DNA from: Allocatelliglobosispora scoriae
GTDB lineage: Bacteria; Actinomycetota; Actinomycetes; Mycobacteriales; Micromonosporaceae
Length of the DNA: 64,000 nt
Direction: 5' to 3'
Assembly: GCF_014204945.1 (NCBI RefSeq)
Contig: NZ_JACHMN010000003.1
Span: 2,356,001 to 2,420,000 of the forward strand
Positions 34,102-40,187 of the stretch are shown piece after piece. Position 1 is the first letter of the stretch. Each line of letters opens with the position of its first letter. A program made the position numbers and the translations under genes. A model generated the notes under the pieces. That model did no database searches. It saw nothing but the letters and a program-made list of their open reading frames with translations, and had not been told where the DNA came from.

Positions 34102-34868
34102 CGAACACGGCCCGGCGCCCCGAGCCGGTGGGGGCGTCGGCCCCGATATCGGACCCTGATGCTCTGATGAGCATCGGGGAGGTTCTCGCCGAGCTGCGTG
34201 CGGAGTTCCCCGACACGACGATCTCCAAGCTGCGCTTCCTGGAGTCGGAGGGTCTGGTGGAGCCCCGCCGCACCGCTGCGGGCTACCGGAAATACACGCG
34301 CACGGATGTCCTGCGGCTGCGCTATGTGCTCACGGCACAACGTGATCACTACCTGCCGCTGCGGGTCATCCGTGAGCAGCTCGCCGCCGGTGCCGCCGAG
34401 GAGGGCGATGACGAGCCGCCCGCGGCGGTGGTGTCGAGCATCCGCCCGGCGCTCGTGGCGCTCGGTCCGCACGACGATCCGCCGGTCATCCCGGCGGAGA
34501 AGACGGCGCGCCTGAGCGCGGTCGAGTTGTGCGCCCGGGCGGGCATCACCGAGGCGCTCCTGCGCGACCTGCAGACGCACGGGCTGATCCGGGTCACCCC
34601 GGGGGAGTGGTTCGACGCCGAGGCGCTGGCGATCGCCGAGGTCGCCGGGCAGTTCGCGGCTTATGGCGTACAACCTAGGCATTTGCGGGCATGGCGTGCC
34701 GCCGCGGACCGCGAGGTGGGCGTTGTGGCGCAGCTGGTGGCCCCGATCCTGCGCCAGCAGGACCCGTCCGCGCAGGCCAGGGCCGATGAGGCGGTGCGGG
34801 AGCTGACCGCGCTGTCGCAGCGCCTGCATTCCGCGCTCGTGCGCATTGGGCTGCGCGAGAGCCGATGA
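34098..34868 (+). CDS. ftsR: MerR-family regulator, FtsR type
   Basis: A 256-residue MerR-like activator. The winged helix is at about residues 24-90 (LMSIGEVLAELRAEFPDTTI, RFLESEGLVEPRRTAAGYRK), and a second, helix-rich effector part covers 130-256. The counterpart in Corynebacterium, FtsR, activates ftsZ, and the gene lies in the same place next to garA/odhI (Rv1828 in M. tuberculosis). GTG 34098 overlaps the garA stop. The name rests on this conserved order as well as the fold. Confidence 0.8.
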   Translation: MTNTARRPEPVGASAPISDPDALMSIGEVLAELRAEFPDTTISKLRFLESEGLVEPRRTAAGYRKYTRTDVLRLRYVLTAQRDHYLPLRVIREQLAAGAAEEGDDEPPAAVVSSIRPALVALGPHDDPPVIPAEKTARLSAVELCARAGITEALLRDLQTHGLIRVTPGEWFDAEALAIAEVAGQFAAYGVQPRHLRAWRAAADREVGVVAQLVAPILRQQDPSAQARADEAVRELTALSQRLHSALVRIGLRESR

Positions 34869-34951
34869 CCGGCGCGTCAATGATCTCGCCTGCGAGCCTC
34901 GCCGAGGCAGCCGTGTACCGTGCAAGCTAAGGGGATGGAACGGAGGCGGCG

Positions 34952-35413
34952 GTGCGTGAGCTGAACGTGGTCGGAGTCAGGGTTGAACTCCCCACGAACC
35001 AACCGATCGTGCTGCTGCGCGAGGTCGACGGGGATCGTTACCTGCCGATCTGGATCGGCGCGGTGGAGGCGACGGCGATCGCCTATGAGCAGCAGGGCGT
35101 CAAGCCTGCCCGGCCGCTCACCCATGACCTGATGCGCGACGTCCTGGCGGCGCTGGAGACCCCGCTGACCGGGGTCGAGATCACCGATCTGCGCGACAGC
35201 ATCTTCTTCGCCGACCTGCTCTTCGGAGAGGTCCGCGTCTCCGGGCGCCCCAGCGACGCCATCGCGCTCGCGCTGCGGGTCGGCGCGCCCATCCACTGCT
35301 CCGAGGCGGTCCTCGACGAGGCCGGGATCATCATCCCGGACGAGCAGGAGGACGAGGTGGAGAAGTTCCGGGAGTTCCTGGAGCAGGTCAGCCCGGAGGA
35401 CTTCGCCTCCTGA
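34952..35413 (+). CDS. Bifunctional nuclease family protein (DUF151)
   Basis: A 153-residue protein of the DUF151 family (Rv1829 in M. tuberculosis). Characteristic segments are RYLPIWIGAVEATAIAYEQQ, RPLTHDLMRDVLAALE, SIFFADLLF and GRPSDAIALALRV. Plant members have nuclease activity; the bacterial role is unproven. GTG 34952 has ggagg five bases upstream. It lies between two MerR genes, as in other actinomycetes. Confidence 0.87.
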   Translation: MRELNVVGVRVELPTNQPIVLLREVDGDRYLPIWIGAVEATAIAYEQQGVKPARPLTHDLMRDVLAALETPLTGVEITDLRDSIFFADLLFGEVRVSGRPSDAIALALRVGAPIHCSEAVLDEAGIIIPDEQEDEVEKFREFLEQVSPEDFAS

Positions 35414-35437
35414 GAGTTCTGGGGGCTTTCTGAGCTT

Positions 35438-35478
35438 GTGCGTGGACACGCCGACGGGCAGTCGGCGGGGACACGCAC
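35438..35478 (+). terminator. Hairpin after the DUF151 gene
   Basis: Eighteen-base arms (35438-35455 with 35461-35478) pair as gtgcgtg outside and gccgac inside, with a four-base internal mismatch and loop gggca. It lies 25 bases after the stop at 35413. Confidence 0.5.
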
Positions 35479-35638
35479 GGGTCGGCGTGTCGCGGTGTCA
35501 CACCTTAGCGGCGTGTCCCGCGATTGCCTCCCCGATCGGACCCGCCCTGCGCTATAGGGTGACCCAGACTGGTCCGAATCGTGGCACCGCGTCAGCGCTG
35601 CCCGGCCGGAGTGGTCGCCTGAGAGGCGGAGGTTGAGC

Positions 35639-36232
35639 ATGATGCACGAGCCGCAGACTGTCGAGCCGAGCGCTGTCGATCCTGGTGCCGAGGAAGACGG
35701 CGCCGTCGGCTACCGCGGGGTGACCGCCTGCCACGCGGTCGGCATCAGTTACCGCCAGATCGACTACTGGGCGCGCACCGGGCTGGTGGTGCCGAGTGTG
35801 CGGGACGCGACCGGCTCCGGGACGGCCCGCCTCTACTCCTTCCGCGACCTGGTGGTCCTCAAGGTCGTCAAGCGCCTGCTCGACGCCGGGGTCTCCCTGC
35901 AGAACATCCGCAAGGCGATCGAGACCCTGCGCTCGCACGGCGTGGACGACCTCGCCGGGATCACCCTCATCTCCGACGGGACCACCGTTTACGAGTGCCG
36001 CTCCGCCGAGGAGGTCGTCGACCTGCTCCAGGGCGGTCAGGGCGTCTTCGGCATCGCCATCGGCGGCGCCTTCAAGGAGATCCAGGGCTCGCTGTCGCAC
36101 CTGCCCGGGGAGCGTGCGGGCGACGCCGTCGACCAGGCACCGCCGTCGGTCTTCGAGCCGGTCGGCGCCGCCTCGGCGGCCGGCATGGTCGACGAGCTCG
36201 CCGAGCGCCGCGCCCGGCGCCGAGCGGTCTGA
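35639..36232 (+). CDS. MerR-family regulator (Rv1830-like)
   Basis: A 197-residue one-domain-plus-tail regulator. The winged helix is at about residues 24-95 (YRGVTACHAVGISYRQIDYW, RTGLVVPSVRDATGSGTARL, YSFRDLVVLKVVKRLLDAGV) and the C-terminal half is a small effector region with a charged tail. It is the last gene of the conserved Rv1822-Rv1830-like block. ATG 35639 has ggagg exactly six bases before it; a TTG at 35633 would overlap that site. Confidence 0.85.
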   Translation: MMHEPQTVEPSAVDPGAEEDGAVGYRGVTACHAVGISYRQIDYWARTGLVVPSVRDATGSGTARLYSFRDLVVLKVVKRLLDAGVSLQNIRKAIETLRSHGVDDLAGITLISDGTTVYECRSAEEVVDLLQGGQGVFGIAIGGAFKEIQGSLSHLPGERAGDAVDQAPPSVFEPVGAASAAGMVDELAERRARRRAV

Positions 36233-36252
36233 CCTCAACGCAGCGTTTTCCC

Positions 36253-36333
36253 GCATGATCGCGTTATTTCGCTGAAAGCCGCCCTTCCGCTCCTATCGGA
36301 GGGCGCTGTTCCGGGGAGATGACGCGATCATCC
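36253..36333. repeat. Family C palindromic repeat, imperfect copy
   Basis: The stretch starting gcatgatcgcgtta (from about 36253) and that ending tgacgcgatcatcc (to 36333) are inverted partners with several mismatches; the inner part pairs around 36280-36305. It lies after the MerR gene and is related to 29690-29773. Confidence 0.5.
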
Positions 36334-36386
36334 AGCCGGTGTTAGGCGGGGCGCCCGATAACGCGCTCATCGGGCATGATGGGCGG

Positions 36387-37052
36387 GTGCGACGCCTTCT
36401 GCGAATATTCACGCTGCGCCGGCTCCTGATGGTCGTGATCCTCGTCGTCTCGGTGGGGTTCGTGAGCGGCCTGTGGGTCCGGGTCAACGCGATCGGGCAC
36501 GTCTACAGCGAGCAGGACGTGCCGTCCGCCCCCGTCGCCCTGGTCCTCGGTGCGAAGGTCGAGCCGAGCGGCGAGCCGTCGGGGTTCCTGCTGGCCCGGC
36601 TCGAGATCGCGCAGCGGCTGCTCGCGGCGGGCAGGGTGCGGGTGGTCCTCGTCTCCGGTGATCACGGTGCCTACGTCTATGACGAGAGCGGCACGATGCG
36701 CCGCTGGCTGATCGATCGGGGCGCGCCGGCGCAGCAGGTCGTCGCCGACCATGCCGGGTTCGACACCTACGACTCGTGCCAGCGCGCGAAGCGGATCTTC
36801 GGGGTCGACCACGCGATCGTGATCACCCAGAGCTACCACATCAAGCGGGCCGTCTCGGTCTGCCGGGCGGCCGGGATCGAGACCGACGGGGTGGGCGACG
36901 ACACCGCCCGGGTCTTCACGCCGTACTGGCGGCACGCCTTCATCCGCGAGCAGGGCGCCGACGTGAAGGCGCTGTGGGATGTGCTCTCCCACCGCGATCC
37001 GGTCTTCCTGGGGCGTCACGAGACCGATGTCGAGGACGCCCTGAAGGGCTAG
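36387..37052 (+). CDS. SanA/YdcF-family (DUF218) membrane protein
   Basis: A 221-residue protein with one N-terminal helix (LLMVVILVVSVGFVSGLWVR) and an extracytoplasmic DUF218 domain (VALVLGAKVEPSGEPSGFLL, LVSGDHG, ADHAGFDTYDSCQRAKRIFG, ITQSYHIKRA). SanA in enteric bacteria affects envelope barrier function and vancomycin resistance; no reaction is proven. I chose GTG 36387 because the longer start at 36339 lies just behind the palindromic repeat. Its last four bases overlap the end of the convergent LuxR-type gene. Confidence 0.75.
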   Translation: MRRLLRIFTLRRLLMVVILVVSVGFVSGLWVRVNAIGHVYSEQDVPSAPVALVLGAKVEPSGEPSGFLLARLEIAQRLLAAGRVRVVLVSGDHGAYVYDESGTMRRWLIDRGAPAQQVVADHAGFDTYDSCQRAKRIFGVDHAIVITQSYHIKRAVSVCRAAGIETDGVGDDTARVFTPYWRHAFIREQGADVKALWDVLSHRDPVFLGRHETDVEDALKG

Positions 37053-38053
37053 TCGATCCAGCCGAGCTTCACCGCGCGGATCCCGGCCTGGAAGCGGCTC
37101 TCCGCACCCGACCGCTGCATCAGGTCGCTGATGGTGCGGCTGATGGTGCGCAGCGAGACGCCGAGGGTGCGGGCGATCTTCTCGTCCTTCAGCCCGGCCG
37201 CGAGCATCCGCAGGATGACGAGTTCCTGCTGGGTGGGGGCCTGGTCCTCGGCATCGAGCGGGATCGTGTCGTGGCTCTCCGCGTTCTGCCAGCAGAAGTC
37301 GAAGACCGAGAGCAGGCTGCGGACGAAGACCTCGCCATCGATCATGATGGCTCCGGCGCGGCCGTTGTCCGGGTCGATCGGGATCACCGCCCGGCGGCCA
37401 TCGAAGATCAACATCCGCAGGGGTACGACGTGGGCGACCCGGATGTCGTAGCCGAGCGAGTGCAGCCCCCGCAGGTGCTCGGCCATGTAGGGCAGCACCG
37501 CGACCCGCCGCTGGTAGAGCGTGCGCAGCCGCAGCCCCCGTTCGGCGAGCTGCCGGTTGCGTTCCTGCCCCTCGACGAGCAGGTGCGGCGAGGGCGCCGG
37601 GCCCGGGTGCATCGAGACGAGTTCGGTGCGGGTCAGGTCGGTGGCGCTGTCGAGGTAGGCGGCGACGCGGCGCAGATCGGTCATCACCTCGACCTCCAGC
37701 TCGTGCCGGGCACCGACGCCGAGCGGCAGATACTGGGCGACGATCTGCTCCAGGTGCTCGTGCATCCCGGCGATCCGGTCGCGGTAGAGGTCCAGCTCGT
37801 GCCGCCCGGTGGTGAGGGCGCGCACGATCGCGACCTCCGGGCTGACGTGGATCGTCGCGTCCGGGTCCAGCTCGGCGGCGGTGACCAGACCCAGCCGTTG
37901 CAGGTGCTTCTCGGCGAGGCGGGTCTCCTCGGGGGTGAGGCCGAGCTCGATCGCGGCGAGGGCGAGGGTGTGCGTACCCGGCTGGCGCATCTGGCGATAG
38001 AGAGCCACGGCGAGGTCGCCGGTGAGCCGGTCCTCGCCTCGCGTCATCCCCAT
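37049..38053 (-). CDS. LuxR-type regulator with TrmB-like N-terminal region
   Basis: A 334-residue transcription factor. The N-terminus has a winged-helix-like part (ALAAIELGLTPEETRLAEKH, LQRLGLV), a coiled or helical stretch (residues 90-120), a middle sensor-like domain (LRMLIFDGRRAVIPIDPDNG, AGAIMIDGEVFVRSLLSVFD) and a LuxR-type DNA-binding helix-turn-helix at the C-terminus (ELVILRMLAAGLKDEKIART, GVSLRTISRTISDLMQR). There is no receiver or autoinducer domain of the classic kind. It diverges from a small secreted-peptide gene and a methyltransferase, with the palindrome 38192-38211 between them, so it is the obvious candidate to control and perhaps sense that peptide. Confidence 0.8.
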   Translation of the reverse strand: MGMTRGEDRLTGDLAVALYRQMRQPGTHTLALAAIELGLTPEETRLAEKHLQRLGLVTAAELDPDATIHVSPEVAIVRALTTGRHELDLYRDRIAGMHEHLEQIVAQYLPLGVGARHELEVEVMTDLRRVAAYLDSATDLTRTELVSMHPGPAPSPHLLVEGQERNRQLAERGLRLRTLYQRRVAVLPYMAEHLRGLHSLGYDIRVAHVVPLRMLIFDGRRAVIPIDPDNGRAGAIMIDGEVFVRSLLSVFDFCWQNAESHDTIPLDAEDQAPTQQELVILRMLAAGLKDEKIARTLGVSLRTISRTISDLMQRSGAESRFQAGIRAVKLGWID

Positions 38054-38191
38054 TGATTCCCCCCTCGCGCGGGCTCAAGAATAGGGGTGTCACGGCCATG
38101 ACCTGCAACTACTGTGGTTAAACGGACATTGGGGCGCACCACGCGGGCCGGCTCCTGTCCGGTTCACGCCATGGCGCGTTCGCGCAGCTCC

Positions 38192-38211
38192 ACAGGCATG
38201 TCAATGCCTGT
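38192..38211. promoter_or_regulatory. Candidate operator between regulator and peptide gene
   Basis: acaggcatgtcaatgcctgt has perfect eight-base arms around a four-base centre. It lies 78 bases before the peptide start and 138 bases before the divergent LuxR-type gene. It is the only strong palindrome in this 236-base gap. Confidence 0.5.
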
Positions 38212-38289
38212 CTGAGCCCCTCATGATTCAAGCGATCGTCTGATAGCCGCAACGGGGGCTGGCGATCCGGGCAGTAGAGGGAGCTAAAC

Positions 38290-38439
38290 ATGTCTCGATT
38301 CACGGTGAAGGCCATCCGGGCGCTGTGTGCCGCGTTGTTCCTGGTGGCGCTAGGTTCCGGAGCCGCCGCGGGCACGGGGACCACCGCCCACACGGCGGGC
38401 GGCGGCCAGGCCACCACCAACGACGTGTGGTGCTGCTGA
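38290..38439 (+). CDS. Small secreted peptide ending in Trp-Cys-Cys
   Basis: A 49-residue peptide too short for routine gene calling. It starts MSRFTVKAIRALCAALFLVA: a basic head and hydrophobic core typical of a signal peptide, with likely cleavage after GSGAAA (residue 27). The remaining 22 residues are Gly/Thr/Ala-rich and end QATTNDVWCC. gggag seven bases before the ATG supports translation. One base separates its stop from the ATG of the methyltransferase, so the two are coupled. It contains a rare CTA Leu codon at residue 21. It could be a peptide signal or a modified-peptide precursor; the final DVWCC is the obvious target for modification. It matches no family I know. Confidence 0.7.
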   Translation: MSRFTVKAIRALCAALFLVALGSGAAAGTGTTAHTAGGGQATTNDVWCC

Positions 38440-38440
38440 C

Positions 38441-39265
38441 ATGTCCGCCGTCATGACGCCGCCGCTCGCGGCCGAGACCGCCTGGCTGCCGGGGCTCGAA
38501 TCGGTGGAGCCGCACGGCGAACCCGACCAGGCCCTCGCCGAGCGGCTGCTCGGCCCGCACAGCGCGGACGTCGTGGCATTTCTGCGGTTGGCGCGGGCGG
38601 CCGGCGGGCCGGTTCTGGACCTGGGGTCCGGCGACGGCCGCCTCGCCCTGCCGCTGGCCCGCCTCGGCTTCGACGTGACCGCCGTCGACCGGTGCGAGGC
38701 GAGCGTCGAGCGGCTGCGGCTGCGCTTCGACCGGGCTCGGCGCCGCCGCGCGGCCTTCGGTGACGTCACGGCCGTCGCCGCCGAGATGACAACCACCCCG
38801 GGGGTACGCCGACCGGGGCTGATCATGCTCGCCGGCGGTGTGATCGCGGCACTCGACGACGCCGGGCGCGCCCGGTTGCTCGCCGAGGCGGCGCAGTGGC
38901 TGCGGCCGGGCGGGCTGATCGCGTTCGACCACACCCGGCACGACCCGTGTGCGGTCGAGGCGGACCCGGTCCGGTGGTGGAGCTTCACGGTGCCCCGGTA
39001 CGACGGGGTGGTGCAGAGCGTCCTGGCCCGGCAGGAGATCGACCCGGGTGCGCGGACGGAGACGATCCACTACGACAGCCACGAGTCCGACGGGCACGGG
39101 CTCACCCGGCGGGCGGGGTGGCGTACCACCAAGCATCTCATCGACCCCGCGACCCTCGCCGCGGACCTGCGCCGCGCGGGGTTGCGCGCGGTCCGGCGCC
39201 GCGCGGTGACCGTGGGCACCGGCTGCCGCAGCGTCCTCGTCGTCTGCGAGCGCCGCGCGGATTGA
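38441..39265 (+). CDS. SAM methyltransferase coupled to the WCC peptide
   Basis: A 274-residue class I methyltransferase. Motif I is VLDLGSGDGRLALPLARLGF, the ribose-binding strand reads VTAVDRCEA, and EAAQWLRPGGLIAFDHTRHD is the usual post-motif. The C-terminal half is a beta-rich region (WWSFTVPRYDGVVQSVLARQ, TIHYDSHESDGHG) resembling N- or O-methyltransferases of small molecules and peptides. It begins one base after the peptide's stop codon. Methylation of the peptide is the simplest idea but is inference. It ends at a family B repeat. Confidence 0.78.
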   Translation: MSAVMTPPLAAETAWLPGLESVEPHGEPDQALAERLLGPHSADVVAFLRLARAAGGPVLDLGSGDGRLALPLARLGFDVTAVDRCEASVERLRLRFDRARRRRAAFGDVTAVAAEMTTTPGVRRPGLIMLAGGVIAALDDAGRARLLAEAAQWLRPGGLIAFDHTRHDPCAVEADPVRWWSFTVPRYDGVVQSVLARQEIDPGARTETIHYDSHESDGHGLTRRAGWRTTKHLIDPATLAADLRRAGLRAVRRRAVTVGTGCRSVLVVCERRAD

Positions 39266-39266
39266 C

Positions 39267-39302
39267 CCCACGATCGCCGCAACTCTTCAAGAGTTGGTCC
39301 TA
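39267..39302. repeat. Family B repeat, single unit
   Basis: One copy of the 17-base core caactcttcaagagttg (39280-39296) with its usual flanks cgatcgccg and gtcct. It lies just after the methyltransferase stop and is the inverse of the copy at 43208-43243. The core palindrome may act as a weak terminator. Confidence 0.6.
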
Positions 39303-39336
39303 AGGGCTATGCTCGTGGTCATGTCAAAGAATTGGC

Positions 39337-39759
39337 GTGACCATGTCTAGTGCCACCGAGAGTGCGACGGCGACGAGCCCGGTGGAGCTGCTGCGCGAGG
39401 CGGGCCTGCGGGTCACCTCGCAGCGCCTCGCCGTGCTCGCGGCGCTCGCCGAGGGGCACGTCGACGTGGAGACGCTGACGGCGCGGGCCCGCGAGCGGCT
39501 CGGCACCCTCAGCAGCCAGGCCGTCTACGAGATGCTGCAGCGCTTCGTCGAGGTGGAGCTGGTCCGCCGGTTCCACCCGCCGACCGGGCCGATCGTCTTC
39601 GAGCTCGACATGGACGCCCACGACCACGCCGTCTGCACCGCCTGCGGCCGGATCGAGAACGTGCCGGCCACCTCCCGGCGGCCGCCGACCCCGCCCGGCT
39701 GGTCGGTGCGGGAGACGGTCCACATCGGCACCTGTCCGGCCTGCCACCTGCACGTCTGA
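39337..39759 (+). CDS. Fur-family transcriptional regulator
   Basis: A 140-residue metal- or peroxide-responsive repressor. The winged helix is at residues 18-85 (LLREAGLRVTSQRLAVLAAL, SQAVYEMLQRFVEVELVRR), and the dimerisation half has HDHAVCTACGRIE and CPACHLHV, the two CxxC pairs that bind structural zinc. The upstream regulatory His/Glu ligands are present (FELDMDAHDHA). It could be PerR-, Zur- or Fur-like; the usual katG or zinc-uptake neighbours are absent, so the sensed signal is open. GTG 39337 or ATG 39343 may be the start. Confidence 0.85.
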   Translation: MTMSSATESATATSPVELLREAGLRVTSQRLAVLAALAEGHVDVETLTARARERLGTLSSQAVYEMLQRFVEVELVRRFHPPTGPIVFELDMDAHDHAVCTACGRIENVPATSRRPPTPPGWSVRETVHIGTCPACHLHV

Positions 39760-39794
39760 GATGTTGTCGGTGGGCACCCCTAAGCTTCGCGGCC

Positions 39795-40187
39795 ATGGCC
39801 ATGGTGACGTTTGTCGACGAGACGACATCGGGTGATCGCGCCGAGGCGTGGCACCTGGAGATCTTCGAGGAGCAGCTCGCGCTGCGGGAGGTGATCCGGC
39901 GGCGGGTCTTCCAGGAGGTCGCCGAGCACAACGCCGGGTCCGCCCTGGTCTTCCGCGGCCTGGTGCAGCCCACCGCCACCGAGCGCACCCGCAACGGGTT
40001 CCAGCTGCGCGAGCCGCGCCGGGTCGACGCCGAGAAGCAGGTCGCGCGGGCGCTGGAGGCATTCTCCCGCAACGGGTTCGTCGTCCTCGTCGACGACCGC
40101 CAGGTCGAGGAGCTCGACGCGGTGCTGGACCTGCGGCTCGGCACCGAGATCACCTTCCTCAAGCTCGTCCCCCTGGTGGGTGGCTGA
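39795..40187 (+). CDS. Conserved hypothetical protein coupled to DUF4132 gene
   Basis: A 130-residue cytosolic protein I do not recognise. It is helical at first (FEEQLALREVIRRRVFQEVA) and ends with strands (RNGFVVLVDDRQVEELDAVL, GTEITFLKLVPLVGG), which resemble a small alpha/beta domain. Its TGA overlaps the ATG of the DUF4132 gene in TGATG, so the two proteins are made together and probably interact. Confidence 0.7.
   Translation: MAMVTFVDETTSGDRAEAWHLEIFEEQLALREVIRRRVFQEVAEHNAGSALVFRGLVQPTATERTRNGFQLREPRRVDAEKQVARALEAFSRNGFVVLVDDRQVEELDAVLDLRLGTEITFLKLVPLVGG

Noticed and set aside
38441-39265. Daptide-type RiPP cluster for the peptide and methyltransferase
   Set aside because: The decarboxylase and aminotransferase genes that define daptides are absent, and the peptide ends in Cys-Cys.
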